Below are positions 24,723 to 33,519 of a DNA stretch of 64,000 nucleotides, piece after piece (position 1 is the first letter of the stretch; each line of letters starts with the position of its first letter). Source of the DNA: Neolewinella persica DSM 23188 (lineage in GTDB: Bacteria > Bacteroidota > Bacteroidia > Chitinophagales > Saprospiraceae); the NCBI RefSeq assembly GCF_000373105.1, contig NZ_KB890469.1, forward strand, positions 106,433 to 170,432. The letters run 5' to 3'. The translations under genes and the position numbers were made by a program. A model generated the notes under the pieces. It worked only from the letters and a program-made list of their open reading frames with translations. It was not told the origin of the DNA and did no database searches.

Positions 24723-24804
24723 GAGAGTTTTAGCAGAATTGCCAATCAAAATTACTGCTAAAAAATGCTAATGTCCCGACTTTTTACTAAAGCAATTGAG
24801 CTGC

Positions 24805-25131
24805 TTACATGAAGTCTTCTTCGTCTCCTAATTCCAGTCTGGCCCCTGCCAATTCGCTCATGGCATGCTTTTCCCCCAGCCGTTTGGTAATGGCAATGCC
24901 TTCGGTATAAACCCGCCATGCTTCGGCTTGCTCATTTAGCCGTTCCAGCGTTTTACCCAGGTGGTAGTAGGTGCCGACGTATTCCGGCTGGTCCGCGACC
25001 AGGGCGGCGTAAAGGTCCTTTGCACCTGCGTCCGCGCCCTCCTTCTCATACTCCTTGGCGAGGGCGAAACGCAGGAAGGCATCCTGTGGAGATTCGGTGA
25101 GCATGGCTTCAATCCGGGCTTTGCGAGACAT
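24805..25131 (-). CDS. Small tetratricopeptide-repeat protein
   Basis: A 108-residue cytoplasmic protein composed of about two and a half TPR units. ARIEAMLTESPQDAFLRFALAKEYEKEG, LYAALVADQPEYVGTYYHLGKTLERLNEQAEAWRVYTEGI and a final helix ending ELGDEEDFM are visible. TPRs bind peptide partners; none can be named. The segment EGADAGAK in the first loop is encoded by a full copy of the dispersed DNA motif, placed exactly in the turn between helices, where an insertion would be tolerated. The lipoprotein gene on the other strand starts 53 bp away, so the two may share a divergent promoter region. Confidence 0.78.
   Translation of the reverse strand: MSRKARIEAMLTESPQDAFLRFALAKEYEKEGADAGAKDLYAALVADQPEYVGTYYHLGKTLERLNEQAEAWRVYTEGIAITKRLGEKHAMSELAGARLELGDEEDFM
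25019..25042 (+). repeat. Dispersed motif copy in small TPR gene
   Basis: TTTGCACCTGCGTCCGCGCC is an exact consensus match; on the opposite coding strand it reads GADAGAK. Confidence 0.92.
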
Positions 25132-25183
25132 ATTTAATCAGTTGGTTCGTTGGTATATTGGAGGCAACAACATTAAAGCACCT

Positions 25184-25834
25184 ATGACCGAAAGACTGTT
25201 GATATTTTTACTTTTTCTTACCGCTTGTGCGGGCGGGCCGGACGTATTGCTGGAAAATGAAGTAGCTTCCGTTGTGGAGCAATCGCTGCCCAAAGGCTTT
25301 GATCCGGGCGCTTATCAGCAGTATAATCAAACAATTGGCAACGGGAAGACCCGGATCGTACTTAACGGCGGGGTACCGGCCATTATTGGGAGTTTGGCGG
25401 GAGCGCAGGTGCAATGGTTGGAGGGGGAAGAAGCGAGGTTCAGACAACGAAGCATTGTTGTTGCCCTGAAGCCTGATGTGAAAACTAACGACCCACGCCT
25501 TCTCGCCACCATCCTGAACGCCCTGGATGCCCGGTTAAAACCTACCGGCAACGTCAACAATTACGTGTACCTCCGCTCCCGACAAATCACCGAAGACATC
25601 ATTCTGGCCACCAGCCTGCACCCCGGTAACCTGACCGAGGGCAACGCCATCAATCAGTTTGATACCGCTGGGGTGCACTTCATGAATACGACCGGTATCC
25701 CCCTCCGCATCGAGCAATCTACCATCGATTTTTACCTGCCTTCTATGCAGGAGTTCTTTGGCGACAGTATTGATCGGGTAGAGTTTTGGCTGGAGACGGA
25801 GGCACATGAGGGGGTTCGGTTGGTGGGCAGGTAG
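25184..25834 (+). CDS. Lipoprotein of unknown function
   Basis: A 216-residue protein with a lipoprotein signal: MTERLLIFLLFLTAC, lipidation expected at Cys15 or so. The mature part has no family I recognise. It contains a likely beta-rich region (GKTRIVLNGGVPAIIGSLAGAQVQWLEG) and a DPRLLATILNALDARL helix. A second half includes VYLRSRQITEDIILATSLHPGN. The N-terminal Asp-type +2 rule cannot be judged. An in-frame upstream ATG at 25055 lies inside the opposite-strand TPR gene and has no signal sequence, so the ATG at 25184 is preferred. A dispersed motif copy is read as AGAQVQW. Confidence 0.7.
   Translation: MTERLLIFLLFLTACAGGPDVLLENEVASVVEQSLPKGFDPGAYQQYNQTIGNGKTRIVLNGGVPAIIGSLAGAQVQWLEGEEARFRQRSIVVALKPDVKTNDPRLLATILNALDARLKPTGNVNNYVYLRSRQITEDIILATSLHPGNLTEGNAINQFDTAGVHFMNTTGIPLRIEQSTIDFYLPSMQEFFGDSIDRVEFWLETEAHEGVRLVGR
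25397..25416 (-). repeat. Dispersed motif copy, imperfect (in lipoprotein gene)
   Basis: GGCGGGAGCGCAGGTGCAA differs from the complement consensus by one indel-like shift; read as AGAQVQW. Confidence 0.45.
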
Positions 25835-25844
25835 AGTTTGCCCT

Positions 25845-26010
25845 ACGAAGATCCCGAAGGGATCGAATGTTAATAACCCCGGATGAGGCAGTACGCCAAA
25901 ACCCGGGGTTATGGATAGGGAAAAACTTGGCGGCACGCAGCGCCGCAGCATTTATATACTTCCTCATGCTTCGGGTAAAAGTCCGTAAAGCGGACTTTTA
26001 CCCGAAGCAA
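25845..26010 (+). repeat. REP-like extragenic element (copy A)
   Basis: Contains three hairpins in order: GATCCCGAAGGGATC (25849-25863), AACCCCGG...CCGGGGTT (about 25875-25911), and a perfect 18-bp stem GCTTCGGGTAAAAGTCCG with its complement (25968-26008, 5-nt loop). The middle AACTTGGCGGC...GCGCCGCA segment is shared in inverted orientation with 54340-54445. It resembles the hairpin-rich extragenic repeats common in Bacteroidota genomes. Confidence 0.75.
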
Positions 26011-26107
26011 ATAAGGTTAGACCACCCCGTGATCATCATTTTAGCAAAAACTTCTGGAGGCTTCCAATAGTTCTACGTCGGATAGATGACCGACTTTATC
26101 CACTGCC

Positions 26108-27403
26108 ATGACCTACCAACAAGCCGTAAACTACCTCTTTACCCAGCTCCCCATGTACCAGCGTGCGGGCGCAGCCGCCATGAAAAAGGACCTGACCAAC
26201 ATCCGCGTCCTACTGGCCGCGTTGGGCAACCCGCACGAAAAGCTGCGGTGTATCCACGTTGCTGGCACCAACGGTAAAGGAACCACCTGCCACCTGCTGG
26301 CCGCTGCGCTGCAGGCCCACGGCTACCAGGTAGGCATGTATACCAGCCCACACTACCAGGACTTTCGGGAGCGGATCAAGATCAACGCCGAATTTATCCC
26401 GGAGGAGGAGGTGGTGCGTTTTGTCGGTTGGTTGCAATCAACCGAACTGAACATTGAGCCGAGCTTTTTCGAGATCACCGTTGCTATGGCCTTCGACTAC
26501 TTCGCCCGCCAGCAACCAGATTGGTGCATCATCGAAGTTGGCCTTGGCGGCCGGTTAGACAGCACGAACATCATTACGCCGGTGCTGTCGGTGATCACCA
26601 ACATCGGGTACGATCACATGCAATTTCTCGGTGAAACCCTACCGGAGATCGCCTTCGAAAAAGGCGGCATCATCAAGCCTGGTATCCCCGTCATCATCGG
26701 AGAAACGCAGGACGAAACCCTGCCCGTTTTCCGGGACTTGGCCCGCTCTGGCCGCAGCCAGCTCATCATCGCCGACCAGGCTTACGAGATCAACCTCGTA
26801 GGGATGCGGGGAATGGATAACCTGAAATACTTCTCCATTGGCCTGCCCGGCTCGGAGGCCGGGCTCATCATCGGAACCGACCTGGATGGACCCCACCTCA
26901 GTAAGAACCTGCTCACGGCTTATGCGGCTTTGTTGGTGCTGCACAACGATGATTTCCGGCCCAATGGTAAATCGATCCAGCATGGCTGGAAGAACGTAGT
27001 TAAGGAGACCTTCTACATTGGGCGCTGGCAAATCCTGCAGGCTCGGAACCCCCTGTGTATTGCTGACTCTGCCCATAATAATGAAGGGCTTATCCCCGTC
27101 ATCGAACGGCTCAAAGATTACGGTCGCCCGTTGCACATGGTGATTGGCGTCGTGAACGATAAAGACTTGAGTAAGGCGTTACCTCTTTTCCCGAAAGACG
27201 CAATTTACTACTTCGTGAAAGCTGATATCCCGCGCGGCTTACCAGCTGCGGAGCTGCAGTTGACTGCTAAGAAATATGGTTTGGAAGGAGATGTTTGCCA
27301 GTCCGTGGCTGAAGGCTACGAATGGGCAAAGGTTGACGCGCGTGCTACGGATGGGATAGTCTTTGTGGGCGGGAGCATTTTTACGGTGGCGGAGGTGTTG
27401 TAG
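26108..27403 (+). CDS. folC: Bifunctional folylpolyglutamate / dihydrofolate synthase
   Basis: A 431-residue Mur-ligase-fold enzyme. HVAGTNGKGTTCHLLAAAL (about 48-66) is the ATP-binding loop, followed by GMYTSPHYQDFRERI, the family's substrate motif. The magnesium/ATP segment IIEVGLGGRLDSTNII and ITNIGYDHMQFLGETLPEIAFEKGGIIKPG carry further FolC blocks. The C-terminal domain has IADSAHNNEGL and VGGSIFTVAEVL. FolC adds glutamate to dihydropteroate and to reduced folates in the cytoplasm. Length matches the family. It is a single gene with a REP-like element in front and a word repeat directly after its stop codon. Confidence 0.95.
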   Translation: MTYQQAVNYLFTQLPMYQRAGAAAMKKDLTNIRVLLAALGNPHEKLRCIHVAGTNGKGTTCHLLAAALQAHGYQVGMYTSPHYQDFRERIKINAEFIPEEEVVRFVGWLQSTELNIEPSFFEITVAMAFDYFARQQPDWCIIEVGLGGRLDSTNIITPVLSVITNIGYDHMQFLGETLPEIAFEKGGIIKPGIPVIIGETQDETLPVFRDLARSGRSQLIIADQAYEINLVGMRGMDNLKYFSIGLPGSEAGLIIGTDLDGPHLSKNLLTAYAALLVLHNDDFRPNGKSIQHGWKNVVKETFYIGRWQILQARNPLCIADSAHNNEGLIPVIERLKDYGRPLHMVIGVVNDKDLSKALPLFPKDAIYYFVKADIPRGLPAAELQLTAKKYGLEGDVCQSVAEGYEWAKVDARATDGIVFVGGSIFTVAEVL

Positions 27404-27407
27404 GATT

Positions 27408-27437
27408 TTGGCCTATTGGTGCTGTTGGTCTATTAAC
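27408..27437 (+). repeat. Dispersed 30-bp word repeat behind folC
   Basis: TTGGCCTATTGGTGCTGTTG and its continuation match 1405-1436 at most positions. It begins 5 bp after the folC stop codon. Confidence 0.7.
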
Positions 27438-27507
27438 GCGAATCAGGAGCTAAGGTGAGTCTCTCTGTTTTATAAATAGCCTGGGATTCAGCAAATAATT
27501 GAAGGAG

Positions 27508-27603
27508 AGAATAGGCTACCGCACTGGCCACTCACTTCGCTACGCTTTGTTTGCCATGGTGAGCAAGCGCAGTGCAGTGAACGGTGCTTGCGGTAGCCAT
27601 TCT
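27508..27603. repeat. Inverted-repeat element with GGCTACCGCA ends
   Basis: Ends AGAATAGGCTACCGCA and TGCGGTAGCCATTCT are near-perfect complements. The interior has GCGCAGTGCAGTGAACGG and TCACTTCGCTACGC, related to the interior of 13746-14004. It lies between convergent folC and the LytTR regulator gene. Confidence 0.75.
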
Positions 27604-27889
27604 ATTATTCATCATTTGATTGCCGTCGCGACGGTTTCAACAGACAAGTGCTCTTTTTAGTCCTTGATTCGCGTTATTAGTCTTGTGGCCGGCCTGCACC
27701 TGTTTATCTGCCGGATATTTTGCGATTCGTCGTTCGGCCTCTGCAAAACTGATACCACGGTAAAAGTCATGAATTATTGGATGGTCCTGAGATTGATGAG
27801 GGAACACGTCAGGTCTTTAATTTGTCTGACCATTTACCACCGTAAGTTTAATGTCGTCATTGCTATAATTAAGTACTTTGCCTTTTTCT
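27604..27889. other. Convergent intergenic DNA, no gene supported
   Basis: AT-rich, with a 12-bp palindrome CCGTCGCGACGG near 27624. An 81-codon open frame here has no recognisable domain or start context and is not called. Confidence 0.4.
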
Positions 27890-28582
27890 TTACGCTAACT
27901 TTTCTATAACCACCTCCTTATAAAGCTCTCCAATTGGTAATTCCTTAGCCCCGATCTCAATATCCTGTTTAGTATAGGCCGTTACCCGGTCAAGGTTAAC
28001 GAGGAAGGACCGGTGAACCTGGAGAAAGCGGTCATCAAGTAGTTCCAGGAAGGCCGTCAGCCGATGTTTGATGGTGTGGGTCTCGTGGTCGGCAACGATT
28101 TTTATGTAGTCTTTCAGGCTTTCGACGTATTGTATGTCGGACAGTTCAAGCTTGATTTGCTTCCGATCTTTTCGGATAAAAATGTGGTCACGGCGAGAAG
28201 AAACCGGTGATTCCGCACGGCTCGTCTGAAACTGTTCCAGGTACTTCGAAGTGGATTGGTAGAACCGTTCGAAAGTAATGGGTTTAAGCAGGTAGTCGAC
28301 CGCGTTGAGGTTGAAGCCATCGATGGCGTAGTTCCGGTAGGCGGTGGTAAAAATGACTTTTGGGGGATGCCGGAGGCTTTTAAGGAATTCGGTGCCTTTC
28401 AGGACGGGCATTTCTATATCGAGAAAAAGGAGGTCAACGGTCCGGGTTTGCAGGATCTGGCGGGCTTCGAGGGCGCTGGCGCAGGTGCCGACGAGGGTAA
28501 ATTCAGGGAGTTTTTCTAAATGGCTGGTGATCAGTTCCCGGGCCAGGTCTTCGTCGTCTATGATGAGGCAGCGATGGGTCAT
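27890..28582 (-). CDS. LytTR-family response regulator
   Basis: A 230-residue two-domain regulator. The receiver domain (1-120) has the acidic pair DDE at 9-11, phospho-acceptor Asp55 in LLFLDIEMP, Thr/Ala in FTTAYR and the conserved Lys in LLKPI. A linker leads to a LytTR DNA-binding domain (about 130-230) with HIFIRKDRKQIKLELSDIQYVESLKDYIKI and FLQVHRSFLVNLDRV. It overlaps the upstream kinase gene by 4 bp (ATGA), so the pair is translationally coupled. The divergent TonB-receptor-like gene at 29887 is its most obvious candidate target. Confidence 0.95.
   Translation of the reverse strand: MTHRCLIIDDEDLARELITSHLEKLPEFTLVGTCASALEARQILQTRTVDLLFLDIEMPVLKGTEFLKSLRHPPKVIFTTAYRNYAIDGFNLNAVDYLLKPITFERFYQSTSKYLEQFQTSRAESPVSSRRDHIFIRKDRKQIKLELSDIQYVESLKDYIKIVADHETHTIKHRLTAFLELLDDRFLQVHRSFLVNLDRVTAYTKQDIEIGAKELPIGELYKEVVIEKLA
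28471..28489 (-). repeat. Dispersed motif copy, degenerate (in LytTR regulator)
   Basis: GGGCGCTGGCGCAGGTGCC carries three changes; read on the coding strand as GTCASAL. Only a possible relic. Confidence 0.3.
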
Positions 28583-29643
28583 GTTAGTTGCAGGTTTAAG
28601 GTGAGGTCATAACGGCCATCAGTTTGCCTGATCGTTAGCTTATGGCGGTTGGGGTAGGTGAGTTCTAGTTGGCGGCGGATATTGCTTAAGCCAATAGCTT
28701 CCCGGTTAGCGTCTTCCGGAGGTGCCATTGAGGGGATACTGTTGCTTACCCGGAAAGAGATGGCCGTGGAGGTAGAAGCCAACGAAATATCTACGGTGGC
28801 CCGGTTGACTTCCTGGCTTACCCCATGCTTAAAGGCATTTTCAATGAACGTTAGCAACAGCAAGGGGGAAATTTTCGCCGGATGGGCCAACGATTTTTTG
28901 AGCGTTACCTCCACCCGTTTACCGTAACGGATTTTTTCCAGTCCGATGTAACTCTCAATGAGATCCAATTCTTTATCAAGTGCAACTAAGGGCTCATTGC
29001 AGCGGTAGAGAATATGGTCAAGAATGTCGGAAAGCCGCGCAATAGCGACGGCGGTCTGGTCCGATTTTTTCAGTGCCAGCGTATAAAGATTATTGAGGGT
29101 GTTGAACAGGAAGTGTGGGTTGAGCTGATGCTTGAGAGCACTGAGTTCAGCAGCCCGCTTCTGCTCGTTCAATTCACTGACTTGCTGCTGTTTCTGGTAA
29201 TATTGAATGGCAACCAGGACGAAGGTGGGGGGAAAAAGCGAGGCAGGCGTGATGAAGACGGCGTATTTGAGATCGAAAACCCGTTCCCAGTAGGTCATCT
29301 CCATATAATCAGCGCGGCAGTAAAGAAAGGCTTCCGGAGAGGTTGGTTCCAGGTAGAGGACCATCGCCGAAACGTTGAGGAAATGCCCGGTGAAAACGAC
29401 GGCCACCAACGATAACACCAGAGCCGTAGTGTTTTTATTCGCCAGGTAGCGGGGAAGAATAAACAGCAGGCAGGCATAGGCTAGGCCGATCTGCAAAACT
29501 ACCCGCACGGTATAGGTGGAGAATACCCCGAAAGGATGAGTGAAATCACTCCAGTTGGAAACGATGTAGCAGGTGTATACTACCAGCCAGAAAAGCAGGT
29601 GCTGGTATATCGGGCGGGAGAGTAAGGATTTCCATTTTTCCAT
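28579..29643 (-). CDS. LytS-type sensor histidine kinase
   Basis: A 354-residue membrane kinase of the His_kinase (PF06580) type. Four hydrophobic segments fill residues 10-140 with almost no extracytoplasmic loops, so the signal is probably membrane-borne or intramembrane. The DHp motif LKHQLNPHFLFNTLNNLYTLAL holds the phospho-acceptor His near residue 174. The ATPase domain shows LLLLTFIENAFKHG (N box) and GLSNIRRQLELTYP (G box). It is followed by its partner regulator with a 4-bp overlap. The first in-frame ATG is used; a TATTTTTA box 6 nt upstream might place its transcript start close to the codon. Confidence 0.93.
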   Translation of the reverse strand: MEKWKSLLSRPIYQHLLFWLVVYTCYIVSNWSDFTHPFGVFSTYTVRVVLQIGLAYACLLFILPRYLANKNTTALVLSLVAVVFTGHFLNVSAMVLYLEPTSPEAFLYCRADYMEMTYWERVFDLKYAVFITPASLFPPTFVLVAIQYYQKQQQVSELNEQKRAAELSALKHQLNPHFLFNTLNNLYTLALKKSDQTAVAIARLSDILDHILYRCNEPLVALDKELDLIESYIGLEKIRYGKRVEVTLKKSLAHPAKISPLLLLTFIENAFKHGVSQEVNRATVDISLASTSTAISFRVSNSIPSMAPPEDANREAIGLSNIRRQLELTYPNRHKLTIRQTDGRYDLTLNLQLT

Positions 29644-29706
29644 TCCCGGTAAAAATACGTGACCGTAACCGGCTTCTGGTTTCGGGGCGATGGAAAGGTG
29701 GTAGAG

Positions 29707-29825
29707 GACGACGGATGGTTAGTTTGGGGCGTTAGGAATCAATCGTTGACCGGGGCGCAACAAAGGAGCTGACGCGTCCGCCGGGCTATACCCTGTCCGT
29801 CGCCCCTAAACTCTCATCCGACGAC
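29707..29825. repeat. Inverted-repeat element in the LytTR/receptor divergent gap
   Basis: Arms GACGACGGATGGTTAGTTTG and CGCCCCTAAACTCTCATCCG are imperfect complements about 25 bp long. Inside, AAAGGAGCTGACGCGTCCGC is shared with 35640-35670. It lies between the kinase and the receptor gene and includes both likely promoter regions. Confidence 0.55.
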
Positions 29826-29853
29826 TATTAAAATATCGCGTACCGGTAAAGGA

Positions 29854-29861
29854 TAGGTTTG
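29854..29861 (+). promoter_or_regulatory. -7 box TAGGTTTG of the receptor gene
   Basis: Exact TAnnTTTG match 25 nt before the ATG at 29887. No TTG at the standard spacing, which would fit activator dependence, possibly on the neighbouring LytTR regulator. Confidence 0.5.
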
Positions 29862-29886
29862 TGCTCACCACCAGCCAGCCATTAAT

Positions 29887-32301
29887 ATGTACCTACCCAA
29901 AGCTTTCGTTGTCCTTGCGCTGTTAACCTTCCTCTGCACCAGCGGCCACGCCCAAAAGGAGCTGCTGAACAACAATACCTACTCCGTTACCGGAATCCTC
30001 ACGTTTCCCGATGGCTACCGGCCCGGTGGCAACGTCATGGTTCTCCATCCAGGAGATTCGAGCCTGCTTACCGGCGATTTCTTTCTGGATGGTGAATTCG
30101 AGGTGAGTGATATTGCTGCGGAAGAGGTACTCCTTCGTTTCACCTCCCTGGAATTTTCCGATGTTTACCGACGGGTGATCAACGACGGAAAAACCACCAT
30201 CAATCTTGGTCAGGTGGAGGTGCAGCCAGCCGGCCTGACCTTCGACGCAATAGTCGTTCGTGGCCGTAAGCCCGTATACACGCAGCGGCCTGATGGAACG
30301 GTAGAAGTCCTGGTGGCCAATACCGTATTGGCCGCCAGTTCCTCCACCAACGAAATCCTGGCGCGTACGCCCGACGTGCAAATCGACGAAGATGGTATCC
30401 TCTCCGTTCTCGGCAAAGGGAGCGCCATTTTGTACCTCGACGGTCAGCCCATTACCCCCGAACAACTTGCGCTGGTGGCCCCCGCAAACGTGCAGAAGAT
30501 CGCCGTCATCCGCAACCCTTCAGCCCGCTATGCCGCCAGCGGCGGCGCAGTGATCGAAATTACTACCCTGCGTGGTCGTGAAGATGGCTATCAGGTCGGC
30601 TTACAGCATAATACGGGCACCTCCGCTTTTGGTGGGTGGCAGTCCTATTCTGGTGCTAACCTCAGTGGCAACCTCGGTCGCTTTGCCGTTCAGGCCAGCT
30701 ACGCGGTGAAAATTGGTGAAGATCGTCACGTTAAATTTACGACCCGTGACCGCACAGATCCAACCGTTTTTCTCAGCTCCGCCGTCAACATCGATTGGCA
30801 ACGGAAGCTGGAAGGTTATCACTACTACGGTGCAGGTGTACAGTATGACGCTCCGGGTGGTGGCGCAATTTCGCTTGGCTATACCGGCGCTGCAGAACAA
30901 CTCGGCGGTAAAACCTTTAACACCAATCGGTTGATTGATGACGAAGGTTTACTAGATTATGCCAGTACTATTTCGATGAATGAACAGGACCGAAATAATT
31001 CAATCTCCCTGAACTACCGACGGGAAATGGACAGCCTGGGTTCTAATGTCTTCGTCGGTGGGCAGTCCGTACGATTTGCAAATACGGCGAATAATCCTAT
31101 TCTGGAAAATGGTAACACACCGGCCGGCCCAACTCAGCGAAGGCTTCTTAACCTGCTTGATCTCGACATTGATGTTACTTCTCTGCAAGTGGATTATACT
31201 AAAGTTTTTCCCGCCGGGTACCGCCTCGAAGCAGGCCTTCGATACGGCCGGGTGATAAACGATGCCGACCTTGATTTCTTTATTGCTGAATCCGGAGAAG
31301 ACTTCGCTCCAAGCGAGGCCCTTTCCAGTATTTATATCTACGACGAAAGTGTATCTGCCGGCTACCTCAACATGAGCGGCCAACTGTCTGACCGGCTAGG
31401 GTACACTGTTGGCCTGCGGGCGGAGCAGACGGACTACACCCTCTCTTTAAAGGAAAATGACCTGGCTCCGTTAAACGACAGTTATTTGAATCTGTTCCCT
31501 AATGCCTCGTTGAACCTCGAGTTGCCAGAGCGCCGAACCTTAAACCTGTCCTACACCGCGCGCATCCGGCGGCCGCCATACCAGTCTTTGAACCCTAACC
31601 TGATTTACCAGGACCCCTATACTTCTATCCAGGGGAACCCCGAATTAATTCCGGAAAAGATTCACGCCGTCGAGTTGGTTGGAAAATCCGGACCCACCAC
31701 GTTGAAACTTGGCTACAACTTTACCTTAGACCCACTGGCGGGGAGTGCCCTCCGTGGAGAAGATCCTCGCAGCTACGTACTTAAGCGGCTCAATTTCTCC
31801 CAGGACATAACCTGGTACGCATCTGCAAGCCATACCATTCAGACCGATTGGTGGACTTCCAACAATACGGCAAGCGTTTCCTACTCAAAAGCCTCCGCCT
31901 TTGAGTTAGATTTTGCCTTCGTAGAACCTAAACCCCAACCTTATTTCTTTACCGATAACCGGTTCCGTGTGGGTCAGCAACTGCACCTTGAGGTGTTGTT
32001 CTGGTACGTAGGCAACCTGTTTGAAGGCACCTTCAACAGATATGATAGTGCAAACCTCACACTATCGGCTGAAAAAAGATTTTTCAAGGACGCCCTGACT
32101 GCTCGTTTGATCGCCAACGACATCTTCAACACTGTTCGCGCTTCAGGAGAGTATGCCATTGGCGAGACGGACATTTACTTCGACAATAAATGGCGGTCAA
32201 GTTACTTGCGGCTTGCGCTTACCTACAATTTCGGAAAGCTGAAAAAGGCGCGGTATAATAACCGGGCTACGGGCGCGGGGGAGAGTAGTCGGGTGCAGTA
32301 G
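29887..32301 (+). CDS. Outer-membrane beta-barrel receptor (TonB-dependent-receptor-like, OMP_b-brl_3)
   Basis: An 804-residue outer-membrane protein. The signal peptide (about 1-22) ends GHA-Q and is encoded by a motif copy. A carboxypeptidase-regulatory-like domain (about 30-110, VTGILTFPDGYRPGGN...) precedes a plug (VVVRGRKPVYTQRPDGTVEVLVANTVLAASSSTNEILARTPDVQID...VIRNPSARYAASGGAVIEITT). A large barrel follows, whose strands end with AYRLALTYNFGKLKKARY. No clear TonB box is seen. The gene is divergent from a LytS/LytTR pair, which may control it. A large hairpin region terminates it against convergent fabH. Substrate unknown. Confidence 0.9.
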   Translation: MYLPKAFVVLALLTFLCTSGHAQKELLNNNTYSVTGILTFPDGYRPGGNVMVLHPGDSSLLTGDFFLDGEFEVSDIAAEEVLLRFTSLEFSDVYRRVINDGKTTINLGQVEVQPAGLTFDAIVVRGRKPVYTQRPDGTVEVLVANTVLAASSSTNEILARTPDVQIDEDGILSVLGKGSAILYLDGQPITPEQLALVAPANVQKIAVIRNPSARYAASGGAVIEITTLRGREDGYQVGLQHNTGTSAFGGWQSYSGANLSGNLGRFAVQASYAVKIGEDRHVKFTTRDRTDPTVFLSSAVNIDWQRKLEGYHYYGAGVQYDAPGGGAISLGYTGAAEQLGGKTFNTNRLIDDEGLLDYASTISMNEQDRNNSISLNYRREMDSLGSNVFVGGQSVRFANTANNPILENGNTPAGPTQRRLLNLLDLDIDVTSLQVDYTKVFPAGYRLEAGLRYGRVINDADLDFFIAESGEDFAPSEALSSIYIYDESVSAGYLNMSGQLSDRLGYTVGLRAEQTDYTLSLKENDLAPLNDSYLNLFPNASLNLELPERRTLNLSYTARIRRPPYQSLNPNLIYQDPYTSIQGNPELIPEKIHAVELVGKSGPTTLKLGYNFTLDPLAGSALRGEDPRSYVLKRLNFSQDITWYASASHTIQTDWWTSNNTASVSYSKASAFELDFAFVEPKPQPYFFTDNRFRVGQQLHLEVLFWYVGNLFEGTFNRYDSANLTLSAEKRFFKDALTARLIANDIFNTVRASGEYAIGETDIYFDNKWRSSYLRLALTYNFGKLKKARYNNRATGAGESSRVQ
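29931..29957 (+). repeat. Dispersed motif copy in receptor signal peptide
   Basis: TGCACCAGCGGCCACGCC, three changes, read as CTSGHAQ across the signal peptidase site. Confidence 0.7.
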
Positions 32302-32302
32302 G

Positions 32303-32398
32303 TTGGTCTGTTGGTACTATTAGTCTGTTGGGCGTACACACGAGCGATAGCGAGCATCCGCACCTGATAGACCAATAGAATCAATAGACCAACGAAGT
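32303..32398. repeat. Word-flip element: TTGGTCTATTGG then its complement
   Basis: A 31-bp block from GTTGGTCTGTTGG at 32303 pairs with its inverted relative ending ATAGACCAAC at 32393, about 24 of 31 positions matching. The pair forms a long hairpin in the convergent gap between the receptor and fabH. Confidence 0.7.
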
Positions 32399-32412
32399 GC
32401 CTGAGGCACTTC
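32394..32412. terminator. Short perfect hairpin touching the fabH stop codon
   Basis: GAAGTGCC-TGA-GGCACTTC, an 8-bp stem that includes the last base of the fabH stop codon. It could terminate rightward transcription; there is no T-run. Confidence 0.45.
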
Positions 32413-33491
32413 TAGTCACGTCCCCATTTCAGCACAACAGCACCCCAGGTAAATCCGGCACCGAAGGCAGCGAGAACGACGTTATCGCCCTTCTTAACTT
32501 TGCCTTCATCGCGTGCTTCGCTGAGCGCAATCGGGATGGACGCAGCAGTGGTGTTACCGTACCGCATGATGTTATTGTACACCTGGTCCTCGTTGAGGCG
32601 CATGGTCTTGGCTACGAACTGGTTGATTCGCAGGTTAGCCTGGTGGGGGATCAGCATATCGAGGTCACTTACCTCCATACCTGCTTTAGTAAGGGTTTCC
32701 ATAATTACCTCCGGGAATTTACGGACGGCCATTTTGAAAACGGCCTGTCCTTCCATGTGGGGGTAGACGCGGTTCTGGTCAATCATGTTCTGATTGAAGA
32801 AATAGCCGCCGAATTCCGGGTCGCCGTAGTCGACATCGAAGCCTTCAATGGCGTACTTCTCGATGAAATAGCCGCCGTGTGCACCAGGGTACATATAGCT
32901 GAGTTTCTCGGCGTAAGTGCCGTCGGAGTGCATACTTGTAGCCTGGATTGCGACCCCTTTGTCTTCGGTTGCTTCCAGAATAACTGCACCGGCACCGTCG
33001 CCGAAGATGACAGAAACGTTACGACCACGGGTGGTGAAGTCGAGGCCAACAGAGTGGACCTCAGCCCCAACGACGAGAATTTTCTTGTAGGTGCCCGACT
33101 TGATGAACTGGTCGGCCGTGGTGAGTGCGTAAACGAAACCCGAGCACTGGGCGCGGATGTCAAGGGCGGCAATCTCCGTTTTGGCAATGCCGAGTTCCCG
33201 CTGCAATAGTACGCCCGCGCCAGGGAAATAGTAGTCCGGGCTCAGCGTAGCGAACACGATGAAGTCAATGTCTTCTTTGTCGATGCCAGCGTCGGCAATG
33301 GCTTTAATGCTGGCTTCGTAAGCAAGGGTCGTGGTAGTTTCCTTTCCCTTGGTGATGTACCGGCGCTCTTCAATGCCGGTCCGCTCGCGGATCCATTCAT
33401 CGCTGGTTTCCATTACCTTGGTGAGGTCGTGGTTGGTCACAACGTTTTTGGGCACGTAATGGCCTATTCCGGTGATCGTACTGTAGGGCAT
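32412..33491 (-). CDS. 3-oxoacyl-ACP synthase III family protein (FabH-like)
   Basis: A 359-residue thiolase-fold condensing enzyme. The Cys-His-Asn triad is intact: Cys116 in DIRAQCSGF, His283 in IPHQANLRI and Asn313 in RYGNTTAAS. Further blocks are SDEWIRERTGIEERR and VIFGDGAGAV. Classical FabH is about 320 residues; this one is longer by a roughly 40-residue insertion around 195-245 (YMYPGAHGGYFIEKYAIEGFDVDYGDPEFGG), as in several Bacteroidota paralogues. So the primer could differ from acetyl-CoA, and a hydrocarbon or polyketide-type role is possible. It is a single gene with its own promoter at 33520. Confidence 0.92.
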   Translation of the reverse strand: MPYSTITGIGHYVPKNVVTNHDLTKVMETSDEWIRERTGIEERRYITKGKETTTTLAYEASIKAIADAGIDKEDIDFIVFATLSPDYYFPGAGVLLQRELGIAKTEIAALDIRAQCSGFVYALTTADQFIKSGTYKKILVVGAEVHSVGLDFTTRGRNVSVIFGDGAGAVILEATEDKGVAIQATSMHSDGTYAEKLSYMYPGAHGGYFIEKYAIEGFDVDYGDPEFGGYFFNQNMIDQNRVYPHMEGQAVFKMAVRKFPEVIMETLTKAGMEVSDLDMLIPHQANLRINQFVAKTMRLNEDQVYNNIMRYGNTTAASIPIALSEARDEGKVKKGDNVVLAAFGAGFTWGAVVLKWGRD

Positions 33492-33519
33492 AATCTGGCT
33501 TTAATGCATGTTTGAGCGG

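Noticed and set aside
27664..27909. 81-codon rightward open frame behind folC
   Set aside because: No domain and overlap with the 3' end of the LytTR gene; hydrophobic tail reflects AT-rich DNA.
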